Shown here piece after piece: positions 21,911 through 33,194 of a stretch of 64,000 nucleotides of DNA. This DNA is from Catonia carolina (lineage: Eukaryota; Arthropoda; Insecta; Hemiptera; Achilidae): positions 53,401,001-53,465,000 of the forward strand of contig JAQMRL010000006.1 of the NCBI GenBank assembly GCA_035578175.1, read 5' to 3'. Made by a program: the position numbers and the translations under genes. How positions within the stretch are numbered: position 1 is the first letter of the stretch; each line of letters begins with the position of its first letter. The notes under the pieces were generated by a model. The model did not search any database and was not told the DNA's origin. It worked only from the letters and a program-made list of their open reading frames with translations.

Positions 21911-22063
21911 TGCCCATAATAGGCAGGTGGAGTGTTAATCTATTAGTACTCGATCTGCTACTTTCCGGGCTACAAAAAATAGTTATGTTTCTTATCACAT
22001 AGTCAGCCATTTGCATGACTGAAGAATTTAAGAACAGAAGAGATAGTGGTGTAAAAGACACTA

Positions 22064-22803
22064 CAGTACGTAAAATGAAAGATGAACACTGTATTTTTAG
22101 AACCGCCTATCAAGTAAAAAAACATCTTTCACCAAGTTTCAGGTACAGATCGTTTTAAAGCGTGGCGTTTTGTTATTTTATTTGTAGACCTATAAGTTTC
22201 GAAACACTTGAGTATATTAGGCATTTTCTAGCGATTAAAAAACAAAAATCTACCCGTTTGTTAGCACGTTTTTCACTTAGTCCATATTTCAGAACATGTA
22301 GGACGATCAATTTCAATAGGAAAATATGGCGTTTTACAGGAGTGTTCCTGCATGTTTTCTAGTTAGTGTCAGCTAAAATTTAGCCTTTTAGTTCAAAGGG
22401 TAAAAGAATTAGAGCGTTTTTTTTATTAAATTGTTATTTTCGTTCCCGATGGACCTAACAAAATAGAACGAACGCTGCATCCCTTTAATTAGTTTATAAC
22501 AATAAAATAACAAAAACACAAGCTTTAAAGCGAGCCCTTCCTGAAATTTTTGTTTTTTTACTTGGGTGCGATACGCGGTTCCAAACACAGGCTTCATGTC
22601 GGCCGCATTGGCGTAGTAAGTAACGTGCTCGCCTCTCATCATGCGGTCTTGGGTTCGAATCCCATTCAGGCATGGCATATTTTCATACGTTACAAAAAAA
22701 TTATTTTATCCTTCACCGTCTGCGTTAGCAGTAATTACAGAACAGTCGGACGTTAAACCAAAACAAAAAAAAACACAGGCTTCATCTTTCATTTTATGTA
22801 CTT
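22064..22803. mobile_element. TIR MITE inserted in AAC-SINE, itself hit by SINE-T1
   Basis: Ends 'cagtacgtaaaatgaaagat' and 'atctttcattttatgtact' are inverted repeats of about 20 bp. It follows TA at 22062-22063, suggesting a Tc1/mariner-type MITE. Without the nested SINE and its duplication it is about 550 bp. Its 3' part recurs at 40339-40453. Confidence 0.75.
22598..22770 (+). repeat. SINE-T1 copy 3, full length
   Basis: B box in 'gggttcgaatccc', A-rich tail, and a 15-bp duplication 'aaacacaggcttcat' (22583-22597, 22771-22785). The paralogous MITE at 40339 has the same site without the SINE. Confidence 0.93.
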
Positions 22804-23029
22804 AAGTCAGAGTTCTCTCCTCTGAGAGTAATGAATTTCATTATACGGCCAGACCTTGTGGTGAATGAAGTGAGGGTGTCATTTGCAGGGTGGATAGTAC
22901 AAGATGCTTTTCAGAGCCCCTGGCATGCTTATAAGCATACTTTTCCACCAGCCTTTTGGCTGATGACCTAAATAAACAACGAACAACACACCAGGACCGC
23001 AGCTTGTATTTTTAAAAGGGAGGTGATTG

Positions 23030-23880
23030 TCACATTAAAAAAGAAAGCCAATTTAAAAGAACAAGAAGTGTATGCCCGTACCAATTTTGTAAGTCAGATT
23101 TTTAATATTATTTTTTACAAGAGTTCATTCGTAATAAACTTATCGATACCCACATCAACATGCCCCTCCTTCCAACATTTCTATTCCGGATCTTTACCGT
23201 CTCTGATATGCCTTTCTCTCCAACAAGCTGTCTTTAATCAGATTTTTTGGATTATTCGGAAAAATTCTGTCGGTTTCTTTGGTATCGTTCTTCCTTTAAT
23301 CTACTTTTTCCCCAATATGTTTAATTTTTCTAATCTGGACTTTCTCGCATCTTCTAAAAGTTGCCGTTTCTGTATAGTGGTTTTCTTAATTTCGTAAGAA
23401 ATTACCAGTCCATACAATTTGCTTCTGACCTTAGTTTTTCAAAATATTCAGTTTCGTAAGATTCCAGTTGTTGTTTATATGATTAAAGTTGGGGTTTTTG
23501 TCGCTGCAAGTATTGAAAACCGTTTTGTTTAAACGGTTCGATCATGCGTTTCTTGTAGAATAATCGTGCGCTTTTCTGTAAGATTCTATCTTCTAAAATG
23601 TCATTGGCTTTGTACATTTCTTGATTTGGTTATATTGTCTTTTTTCTTGTTTCTGTTATGTTTGCACCGTAGATTTTCGTTTTCATTCTTTCCAGATTTT
23701 GCAATTGTTTCCATTTTGTAGGAAATTTCCGGTTTAAAACCATTATTGTAATGTTGAATTTTGGCATTTCCAAAAATATTTTCCTTCGTATAAAAATCTT
23801 TGAGTGAAAGAAAATTGCTTCATTTTCCTAATTTTCCTTTTCATTGCAATTGCAAAAATGTTTTATTATTCACAAATATA
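23030..23880 (-). pseudogene. Decayed coding DNA, family not recognised
   Basis: The minus strand gives long stretches of plausible lysine-rich protein broken by stops. They include 'MKTKIYGANITETRKK', 'ILEDRILQKSARLFYKKRM', 'SYKQQLESYETEYFEKLRSE' and 'IQKRQLLEDARKSRLEKLN'. These stay in one frame for about 110 codons with two or three stops, more than expected by chance. The plus-strand 124-codon frame (23023-23397) is the shadow. I do not recognise a domain; an old transposon gene is most likely. Confidence 0.4.
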
Positions 23881-23949
23881 TACTGGTTTATGTATCGGTT
23901 TTAATTACTTTTTAATCAATTTTAGAACTATTAACAGGGGATTCAAATA

Positions 23950-24735
23950 GCAATATGAAGCACTATCCTAATTGGTCTGTGTACGTGTGTGTGTGAGTGC
24001 GCGCGCGTGAACAAAATATCTCAAGAACGGAATATCGCGTGTTGGAACATAAGTTAGGTACCGCTAGGGAACCCGACAAGAAAATTTTCATCAAAATCGG
24101 TCAAATGGAAGTAATAGTTTATTCGTGCGATTTTTCACTTTTTGCAGTTCTCTCAAAAACGTGTTTTTTTCCAAAATCGCCTCATTTACTACATTTTCTA
24201 TGCTCTATAACATAGGGTAAGTCTGCTGAAAATTTAGGTTGCGGCCTTAATATGCATAATAGAGGCAAAATCTAAATACTTAAAGTCGTAGGAAATTAAA
24301 AAACATACAACTTTAAATTTAAACAATATTTCCTACGTTTAGTTTAGCGACAATCAGTGGTTCTCTTTATTTATCATAAAAATTTGTAAACTAATGGGAT
24401 TTTTTAAGACTGGCCTTAGTATGCATTTAACGACAAAAGTGTAAGTATTCGAAATTATAGGAAATAAAACTCTACAATTTTTATTTCAAGCATTTTTTCT
24501 ACAGAGCTTAATAACATCAATTAGTAGGGTAATAATTTCGTATTTTTCGAAGTCTACAGAGATTGATTTTCATTTTGCATCATTCACTCATAATTAGATT
24601 ATGTTTTCAATTTTAAATTGTTTACTCATGATTAAACATAGTTTACATAATTTATTATTTACATTATCAAGAGAAAATCATGTGAATGTTTCACAGCAGA
24701 TATTTTTACTTGATACAGAGCTCGAGAAAGTATAA
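23950..24735 (-). mobile_element. HINE-like copy, near complete but diverged
   Basis: Reverse orientation: GT microsatellite at 23978-24007, 'tatctcaagaacggaatatc', 'catcaaaatcggtcaaa', through to 'tatcaagagaaaatcatgtg'. The right end has one mismatch in the 13-bp inverted repeat, and the 3' hairpin side is missing. Confidence 0.6.
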
Positions 24736-25925
24736 AAAGATTTATTTATTTATTTTACTTCACCGGTAAAAATTAGGAATTTCATATAAAAACATATAGT
24801 TAATCAAATACTAGTTAAAGTACATATGACAACAACTTAGAATTCATTTCTAATTTTTATAAAACTTTCAAATTTATATACATAAATTCATCTGATTAAT
24901 AGTTTTACCTACTTAACACATTATAAATACAAATATTGTATGTATTACATTATGAAGGTACATTATTATGATAATATGTAATAGATTAGACATGTATTCA
25001 CTGTACGTCTAATCAAATTTCAAGGTAAGAGAAAATAGGATACAAGCTACTATACTGTTAGTTCATATTTTCTATATTTTGAAATACTGTATATCAACAA
25101 CAGGACTTAAAAACTTTCCCTCCATTGTTAGTTACCATAATTCTACAGGTATCATCGTCTGTGTGTTACAGAATAATTTTACACATATCGTTACAATATC
25201 TTCTATAGTATATTTGTATTTTTGGCTTATCACTAAACAAAATTAAACAAAATTATTATTAAAATTATTATTGGACAATAGGCGCTGCAACTCCTCGACA
25301 ACTCAGACGTAATGAGAAGACTTCAGCGTGAGAAAACCTTCGAATTGGTTTGATTTAGGAGATATATTAGCCTATTTTGCAATAATTTGTAAATAATCAA
25401 TTGTAATAAATTTTCCTGTAATCCAGTTGTACATTAATTATCTTTTAAAATCTTAGGTCTTGTTTTATAAAGTAAAAACATATATATTTTTAGAAAATAA
25501 GAATGTTTTATTTTAGAAAATAATAATAGTAAATTAAGTTTAAAAATAAGAAATGTCTAGCCTATTTAGAAAATAAGATAACTGATGTATAGTTGTTTCA
25601 TAAATGTATTTGTGTACTTACAAATTTTGTGAATATGTTACAAATTTTGGTTATTTCTTAATGATTATGTAAATGTGTAATAATAAGTAAAAATAACTAC
25701 AAAGCTGTAGTCTACTTAGGTAAATTTCATATAAAAAATAAGAATAGGAATAGGAAATACTAATCTTTAAAAGTAAGAGTAGCATTAGAGTTTTATCTTA
25801 AATAATTTTGTTATTGTTAGAAAATAAGAGTAGCCATTGGGTTTTATTTTCTTATGATAATGTAATCCTTAGGTAGTTTAAGTTCGAATAAAATAGTTCG
25901 TTAGTCTAAGACTAGTTACAATAAA
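24736..25925. other. AT-rich DNA, nothing recognised
   Basis: Contains many 'agaaaataag' words near 25480-25830, a loose low-copy periodicity. No gene was seen. Confidence 0.45.
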
Positions 25926-25934
25926 TAAATAAAA

Positions 25935-26010
25935 ACTTTGACAATGTCTTCTCAAAAGACAGAAGTAATGGTGTTTTTAGGAAAATTCCCGGTGAGGTCT
26001 TCTTCCTTCT
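25935..26010 (+). mobile_element. Possible LINE fragment
   Basis: 'SSQKTEVMVFLGKFPVRS' resembles the post-YADD segment 'KTKIMAFTGKDPVRSKI' of the LINE fragment at 38595. Very short. Confidence 0.35.
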
Positions 26011-26375
26011 ACCACTTACGGATTAAGCGCTACGCCTGTTCCAGCCTCAAACTTCTTTTACTTGGTCTACCCAAGCTTCTTCTTCCAGTTGAGGAATACT
26101 GCAATGCTTGGACCGTAACCCTTTCACTTGTGAAATGTCATTCTTGTTTCATGTCATTCTTGTGACATGATTTTTTCATCGAGTCCTGTATCGGCTCATT
26201 TTCTTTAGGGTGATTTCGTCTTTACTTTCAGAATGCAGTCCGATAAGTCCATAAGCAATGTATTTCATATAGTAGTTTAAACGCGTTCTGAGTTCTCATT
26301 TACAAATCCTATTGAATAACTTAATACGAAAACATATTTAATATTTTGTTTCGTTTTAAAGATCAGGTACTGGAC
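26011..26375. other. Nothing recognised
   Basis: Precedes the tandem array. No supported feature. Confidence 0.4.
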
Positions 26376-29002
26376 GGTACCATTGCACCAGACATATTTC
26401 GATTTGCCACCTATTTTAGAAAGATGAAATCGTTAAATTTACTTTGACTATATAAACAGTAAAAAAGGTATTAAGAGACGTTTTGTATAACCAAATATTT
26501 TTCAAGATTAAATGAACGAATTTACTGAAATGAAACGGATTTACTGTGGGTGATTGGTCACGTCGAAGCATTGAAGCTGAAGATTTGAAGATTTTATTAT
26601 TGTTTTCAACAATCTAGTATTAAAACGTACCAATCTGTCACTTTTACATAAATCATAATTTAAATACTGGAAAAAGTCAGCGATGGTACCGCCCATTTTG
26701 TTACTCACTTATCGGTGGGTTGTTACGACAAGATAGCCTCTCGGTCGCCTGCCGAGATCGTACAACTGACTTTTTCCAGTATTTGTATTAATTTCATCTT
26801 TCCAAAATAGGTGACAAGTAAAAATATATCGGGTGTGATGGTACCGCCCATTTTGTTTACTAGCGTATTGGTTGGTCGTTTCTACAAGATGGCCTCTCGG
26901 TCGTCTGCCGAGATCGTACAACAAACTTTTTCCAGTATTTGTATTATTATATAAGTAAAAGTGACAGAACGGTACGTTTTAACAGAAGAATGTTGAAAAG
27001 AATAATAAAAGTTTCTGTTTTAATGCTTCGACCTGACCTATCACCTACAGTAGATCCGTTTCGGTAGGTCACTAAAATGAGATGGTCTCGTGGCAGTTTC
27101 GGTTTTTATTATTGCATTCGTTTATTTAATCTTGAAAAATATTTGGATATACAAAAAGGTCTCTTAATATCTGTGGTACTGTTGATATAGTACAAGTAAA
27201 TTTAACAATTATATCTTTCCAAAATAGGTGGCAAGTAAAAATAAGTCGGGTGTGATGGTACCGCCCACTTTGTCTACTCGTGTATTGGTTGGTCGTTTCT
27301 ACAAGATGGCCTCTCGATCGTCTACCGAGATCGTACAACAAACTTTTTCCAGTATTTGTAATAAGTAAAAGTGACAGAACGGTACGTTTTAACATAAGAA
27401 CGTTGAAAAGAATAATAAAAGTTTCTGTTTTAATGCTTCGACGTGACCTATCACCACAGTAGGTCCGTTTCGGTAGGTCAAGAAATGAGACGGTGTGGTG
27501 GTAGTTTGGGTTTTCTTTATTCATTCGTTCATTTAATCTTGAAAAATATTTTATTATAATACAAAAAGTCTCTTAATAACTGTATTACTGTTGATATAGT
27601 ACAAGTAAATTTAACAATTACATCTTTTCAAATAGGTGGCAGGTAAAAATATGTCGGGTGTGATGGTACCGCCCATTTTGTTTACACGCGTATTGGTTGG
27701 TCGTTTCTACAAGATGGCCTCTCGATCGTCTACCGAGATCGTACAACTGACTTTTTCCAGTATTGTATTATTATATAAGTAAATGTGACAGAACGGTACG
27801 TTTTAACATTAGAATGTTGAAAAGAATAATAAAGATTCTGTTTTAATGCTTCGACGTGACCTATCACCTACAGCAGATCCGTTTCGGTAGGTTAAGAAAT
27901 GAGATGGTGTGGTGGCAGTTTCGGTTTTCTTTACTGCCTTCGTTCATTTAATCTTGAAAAATATTTGGTTGTACAAAAAGTCTCTGAATACTTGTGTTAC
28001 TGTAGATATAGTTGAAGTTAATTTAACAATTTCATCTTTCCAAAATAGTTGGCAAGTAAAAATATGTCGGTGTGATGATACCACCCATATTGTTACTCGC
28101 GTATTGGTTGGTCGTTTCTACAAGATGGCCTCTCGGTCGTCTGCCGAGGTCGTACAACAAAATTTTTCCAGTATCTGTATTATTATATAAGTAAAAGTGA
28201 CAGAACGGTACGTTTTAACAGAAGAATGTTGAAAAGAATAATAAAAGTTTCTGTTTTAATGCTTTGACCTGAGCTATCACCTACAGTAGATCCGTTTCGG
28301 TTGGTCAAGAAATGAGATGGTGTGGTGGCAATTTGGGTTTTCTTTGCTGCATTCATTCATTTAATCTTGAAAAATATTTGGATATACAAAAAGTCTCTTA
28401 ATACTTTTGTTACTATTGATATAGTCCAAGTAAATTTAACAATTTCTACTTTCCAAAATTGGTCGCAAGTAAAATTATGTCTTGTGCGATGGTACCGCCC
28501 ATTTTGTTTTCTCGGGTATCGGTGAGTCGTTACTTTAAGATGGCGCCTCGATCGCCTGCCGAGATCTTACAACTGACTTTTTCCAGTATTTAAATTATGA
28601 TTTATGTAAAAGTGATAGGACAGTACTTTTTAACATTACATTGTTAAAAAGAATAATAAAATTTTCTGTTTCAATGCTACGACATGACCTTTCACCCACA
28701 CTAGATCCATTACGGTAGGTCACTAAAATGAGATGGTCTGGTGGCAATTTCGGTTTTCACTACTGCATTCGTTCATTTAATCTTGAAAAATATTTGGTTG
28801 TACAAAAACTCTCTTAATACTTGTGTTGCTGTTGATATAATACAAGAAAATTTCATAATATCATCCATCCAAATAGGTGGCAAGAAAAAATATGTCTGGT
28901 GCGATGGTACCGCCCATTTTGTTTACTTGTGTATCGGTGGGTCGTTACTACAAGATGGCTTCTCGGTCGCCTTCCGAGATCGTACAACTGACTTTTTCAA
29001 TA
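26376..29002. repeat. ~415-bp satellite-like tandem array with an inverted first unit
   Basis: The anchor 'caagatggcctctcggtcg' or a variant recurs at 26729, 26884, 27302, 27710, 28121, 28536 and 28951. Spacings are 155, 418, 408, 411, 415 and 415 bp. Other unit landmarks are 'gatggtaccgcccattttg', 'gactttttccagtattt' and 'ttaatcttgaaaaatatttg'. The first ~310 bp (26376-26690) are the same unit in opposite orientation, meeting the first forward unit head to head. The 155-bp unit is internally deleted. The short frames inside are not conserved in phase. Confidence 0.92.
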
Positions 29003-29727
29003 CATATTTTTGAAGCGATAATGTAAATGAAACAAAATACATTTTCACAAAATTTTTAAGTCCATATATACACATCACAAGAACAGAATTTACAGTTTTT
29101 GTAGGCGCGCTAACAGAGTGCGGGTTGTCTAACAGATAAAATCCATTATTTTTAAGGATTTATAAAAAAATATTATTGTTTTACGTAATCTATTGTCTAA
29201 GAATTTTTTGTCACCTAAATAATAGAGGATCTATTAAAATTTAATAGACTATCGATTAAATATAATCGGTACGGGAATAAAATAATCGACTATAAATTTA
29301 AATTGCTTTCACTTCATAATATAAGTAACGTATAGTCGATTGTCACATGTAAAGAAAGATAGAAATAAGGTAAGACAGAGAGATATCGAAGTGGATATCG
29401 TCGACGTTTTCACTTTCAGAGGAGGCTCATTCTGTATATGTGTATGACGACAACAGACTGACAACAACCTGTTTGCTTATGTTGGTCCACACACTCACCA
29501 TTGGTGCAATCAGCAGACCGAGTCAGACACCAAGCCAACAAAATAACAAGACAAGTTTTATTTCTTGTCAGCAACCTCATAGTCGTACTAATAATATTAC
29601 AACATTTGAAACTCTTAAGGTATGGACAAATCAAATGATATCTACAAAATAAAGTTCAAATGTGTTGAGTTAAAATATTTACAAGACAAACCGTACAATA
29701 TATAATTTAATAAATACATTATATTAC
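29003..29727. other. AT-rich DNA, nothing recognised
   Basis: Near 29240-29340 the word 'tagtcgatt' and its complement recur in both orientations. The region 29402-29655 is less AT-rich, but no coding feature is recognisable. Confidence 0.4.
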
Positions 29728-29778
29728 TGTCACCGGATGGCGACATTAAGTGGCAAATTAAAACCTTTACTTTTTGGT

Positions 29779-29794
29779 GGCCCTGAAAAGGGAC
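29779..29794 (-). terminator. Histone-type 3' stem-loop, HSL copy 1
   Basis: The minus strand reads GTCCCTTTTCAGGGCC followed by ACCA. This differs from the histone consensus stem by one base. The loop, stem and ACCA follow-on are as in replication-dependent histone mRNAs. Confidence 0.75.
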
Positions 29795-30180
29795 GTTTAA
29801 AGGGTGGTCGTCTTAGAGAAGCATCGGTCGTAGTCGTCGTGGCGGTCGGAGGCTGGGTGACTCGGCGTGTGTCGTTCAGCGAAGACGTCATCTTCTTCCT
29901 TCGTAGTAGCGCGTCGATGGCTGCTTAGTCGGATCCGGTGGGGGTAAGGCTCGGTTGTGGAACCGCTGTGGGCATCGCTCGTGGCAGCGGGCGATGACGG
30001 TCTGGTCGACGGTTTACGCTGTTGCGACCTAACATCATGTTGCGAATGGAAGCATCATCTTCTCTCTTGCGGGGTCGTCGATGAGTCTTTGTTTGAGTCC
30101 GGTAGCCGTGTGCCGATGGTGGACGTTTTATCTGCTGTCTAGATCGCAATTGAATCTCTCCGGGCTCAGTGGACCGCTGA

Positions 30181-30189
30181 TTATATAGT
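30181..30189 (-). promoter_or_regulatory. TATA box of HSL copy 1
   Basis: 'actatataatc' on the minus strand, at the position of the TATA in HSL copy 2 and preceding 'cactgagccc', a block conserved in all three copies. Confidence 0.55.
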
Positions 30190-30409
30190 CGCCGAGAGCG
30201 CTATGGTAGGGGCGGTTATTAGTCTTGACCTTAGCGACAAAGGCCTCTGTCGGTACGCCGCCACAGGCCTACCGCCTCTTTCAGAACTATTTGCGGTTCC
30301 CTCTGTCGCTACGTCTGAAGCTTTGTAGCCGGCAGCACAGTACCTAACCAAAGGGGGCGACGGTGACAATACAATACATCGAAATTTGAAGGAAAGGACC
30401 TGAACTGAC

Positions 30410-30765
30410 ACATTAATGAAGTTCTATGAGGCAATGGTTGTTCCTACACTGGCATATGGCAGTGAGGCCTGGTTGTGGAAGAAGAAATATGATTCTATTC
30501 AGTCAGCAGAGATGCGCTTCTTGAGATGCGTTAGGAATAGTAGCAGACTGGTTCGTTTTAGAAATGAGGATATACGGCGAGAGTTATATGTGTGTTCTCT
30601 TAAGAAGACAATTATGGAGTACCACCGGAAATGGACAGACTCATCTTGAAAGAATCTCACAGGATTCCTAGACTGGTCAGAAATCACAGGACGGCGCGAT
30701 CCTGGGTGACCGGTGGCTAGGTGGGTGCCAGAACAGGTTCTGGAACAAATCCTTGATTGGTGAAG
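30410..30765 (+). pseudogene. LINE reverse transcriptase C-terminal fragment
   Basis: Reads 'MKFYEAMVVPTLAYGSEAW', 'SIQSAEMRFLRCVRNSSRLV' and 'RFRNEDIRRELYVCSLKKTI', the thumb and C-terminal part of the LINE family at 17224. After 30650 the frame shifts; 'tgggtgccagaacagg' still recalls the family's 'RWVPEQV' end. It is a truncated, inactive fragment beside HSL copy 1. Confidence 0.75.
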
Positions 30766-30771
30766 AAGAGA

Positions 30772-30870
30772 AGGATACCGTACAATATAAACTCGCTTAT
30801 CCAGAAATATTGGGACCGGGAATAACACGAATATCGCGAACATTGGATAACATAAAATCGTTAGAAAGTT
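30772..30870. mobile_element. Possible pogo-type terminal fragment
   Basis: 'accgtacaatataaactcgc' followed by 'ttatccagaaata' and 'aacattggataac' resembles pogo/Tigger ends, but no partner end is visible. Confidence 0.3.
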
Positions 30871-31089
30871 ATGTATGTTATTACATTCCCCATAAACGTT
30901 TACGTTGACTATAATAGCTATTAACTTTTGCAGGTTATTTCTTATAATTGTACCGGTTAGAAATAACGGAAAATTGGCTATTTACTAAATTCTCATATTT
31001 AATGTTGATAACTTTTATGTAAGTGTGTAAAATCAAAAAATCGTTAAAGGAAATTTTTGTTTTGTTTTTGCTTTTATTTGACATCGGGA

Positions 31090-31305
31090 AATTAACTACT
31101 ATTAATTGACAACCACCCAATTTCCTACATTTTTGCTGTATTTTTGACGTGAATTAGGCATGAGTTTAAACAGGGACCTCCAGAAAAGTTTGTTCACGAA
31201 TGGCTGTCAGCTCACCATACAAAATCGCTTGCTCAACCGGTGAATTTAACAAAATAGCGACTTTCTTCCAGCTGACTGATGGGCTGGCCTGAAGACCAAA
31301 GGCGT
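31090..31305 (-). repeat. SINE-T4 copy 2
   Basis: Reverse complement of 2186-2390 with about 80% similarity by eye, including 'ccagctgactgatgggctgg' and 'tgagtttaaacagggacc'. Confidence 0.6.
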
Positions 31306-31435
31306 TTTAATTTTCACAAGTGGAATAATTTAACAAACAAATTCAAGAGTACTTTACGCCAATTTTTTTTGAGTTACGGAAAATCGTATAAAGTAATTTC
31401 TTTTACTTGATGTTTACCAATCATAGACTACAACG

Positions 31436-31703
31436 CAATGTTTAGGTCATCAGCCGAAAGAGTGATTTGAACCTGTAGAGGTTTTCCACTCTGCAAATGA
31501 CACCTTCATTTCATTCATCACAGGGTCTGGCTGTATAATGAAATTCATTACTTTTAGAGGAGATAATTCTGATTAGTGTCTTTTACACCTCTACCTCTTC
31601 TGTTCTTAAATGATTCAGTCATTTAATTGGCTGACCATGTGATAAAAAACAAAATCATTTATTTTAGCCCTGCAACGAACAGATTGAGTGTAATGTTATT
31701 ACA
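31436..31703 (-). repeat. AAC-SINE copy 6, internally deleted
   Basis: Begins 'tgtttaggtcatcagccg', lacks about 110 bp in the middle, and stops at '...gattgagtgtaat', where palMAR copy C begins. Confidence 0.85.
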
Positions 31704-31705
31704 TA

Positions 31706-32688
31706 CGAGGTGTGGCTATTAAATAACGAGACTGACGTTGTAAAAAACTTTATTTCTATTTTATACAGAATCACTTATTGTCACCTTCAATATACACTCC
31801 TTCTCTATCCCTACAACGCTCCATGCGAATTTCCCATTGTTGGAAACAGTGCTGGAAGTCCTCTTCTGTCAGCTCCTTCAGGACACGTGCCGCTTTCTCT
31901 TTTACAGGTTCCACAGACTCAAATCTTGTCCATTTTAATGCAGATTTCAATTTAGGGAAACGTAGAAGTCACATGGTGCTAGATCTGGTGAATAAGGTGG
32001 ATGTTCTAACACTGAGATGCTGTACTTGGCTAGGAACCTCTTGATAGATAACGCGGAATGAGCTGGCGCATTGTCTTGGTGGAGAACCCATGATTTGTCC
32101 TTCCACATTTCGGGGCGTTTTTCCTTACTCTTTGACGTAGTTTAGAAAGTACCTCAAGGTAGTAATATTGATTAATTGTTTGAACTTCAGGAACCCAGTG
32201 AAGGTACACAATCCCATGGATATCAAAAAAACAATCATCATTGCTTTAAATTTTGACTTACTCATTCAAGCTTTTTTGGCTCTCGGTGAAGCTCGGCTCT
32301 TCCAGAGCATGGATTGGCGGTTCGTTTCCGGATCATAAGAAAAAACCATGTTTCATCACATATTATTATACCACCTATTATGTATATCATTATCATATTA
32401 TTATTTCACCTTATCCCTAAGGTGAAATCTGCATTAAAAGGGACAAGATTTGAGTCTGTGGAAACTGTAAAAGAGAAGGTGGCACGTGTCCTGAAGGAGC
32501 TGGCAGAAGATGAATTCCAGCACCGTTTCCAACAATGGAAAATTCGCATGGAGCGTTAATATAGAGAAGGGACAGAGATAGGGATAGAGAAGGAGTGTAT
32601 ATTGAAGGTATATTGAATAAGTGATTATGTATAAAATAAAAATAAAATTTTTACAACGTCAGTATCGACATTTAATAACCACACCTCG
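31706..32688 (-). mobile_element. palMAR copy C, complete palindromic form
   Basis: TA-flanked (31704-31705, 32689-32690), 983 bp, beginning 'cgaggtgtggctattaaata' and ending '...taataaccacacctcg'. The transposase runs on the minus strand from 32330 to 31709, and a second copy of its 3' end lies inverted at about 32410-32688. Confidence 0.9.
31760..32330 (-). pseudogene. mariner transposase remnant in palMAR C
   Basis: On the minus strand 'WVPEVQTINQYYYLEVLSKL' to 'HQDNAPAHSALSIKRFLAK' and 'SDLAPCDFY' can be followed across several lesions. It then continues into the 3'-end arm. The DNA-binding half is absent as in all palMAR copies, so the family needs transposase from elsewhere. Confidence 0.75.
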
Positions 32689-32690
32689 TA

Positions 32691-33194
32691 CACGCACAAA
32701 TTCTTTGAACGTTATACCTTTCGCCAAATTAAAAAAAAATTGGTTCGTAAAAAACTGTTATAGGTAGTATGTCTGTTAGGCAGGCATTTTGTATGTTTCT
32801 TTTGGAAATTGACCAAAATCTAAATTTGCAACAATATGGATTACATAATAGGAGAATGCCCATTGAATATTGAATAAACTTTATGTGGACGTGACCATCC
32901 ATATTATCAAATAAAATCAATTTCTCCAAAAACTAATGTAATAAAAGAATATCAATACACTTTCCAATTTAGAATGTTACTATTACGTGATGTTAATTAC
33001 ATATATTATTGATTACGTTGACATTTTTAATTAATGGATGCCTATTTGAAAAATACGTGGTCGGAAAGATTGTTGGTTTTACTTTCTCAAATCCTATAAA
33101 GTAGAGGGAAAAAGAATTGTGATAGTACAAAGTTTTCTATTTAAGATAAACTAATGTGAATTGTGTCTAAAGACAAAAATTATAATAAAAATAT
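32691..33194. other. AT-rich DNA, nothing recognised
   Basis: No supported feature. Confidence 0.5.

Larger units (their letters stand above)
21911..22990 (+). repeat. AAC-SINE copy 5, interrupted by a MITE
   Basis: The 5' part (21911-22061, 'tgcccataataggcaggtgg') and 3' part (22805-22990) are one AAC-SINE split by the element at 22064-22803. About 90 bp near the 3' end are deleted, and the hairpin survives as 'cagccttttggctg'. Confidence 0.85.
29728..30369 (-). mobile_element. HSL element copy 1 (TIR element with histone-type stem-loop)
   Basis: GC-rich island bounded by 'tgtcaccggatgg' and '...cgacggtgaca', with TAC on both sides (29725-29727, 30370-30372). On the minus strand it holds, in order, a degenerate CCAAT-like region, a TATA box, about 390 bp of Arg/Pro-rich sequence without an intact frame, and a histone mRNA-type stem-loop. 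It matches 48504-49032 and 60150-60674. Confidence 0.75.

Noticed and set aside
23023..23397. 124-codon plus-strand frame, membrane-protein-like
   Set aside because: Its hydrophobic composition is that of the complement of lysine-rich coding sequence; the minus strand looks more protein-like.
26376..29002. Regularly spaced direct repeats resembling a CRISPR layout
   Set aside because: Units are ~415 bp with no short repeats or unique spacers, and the context is eukaryotic.
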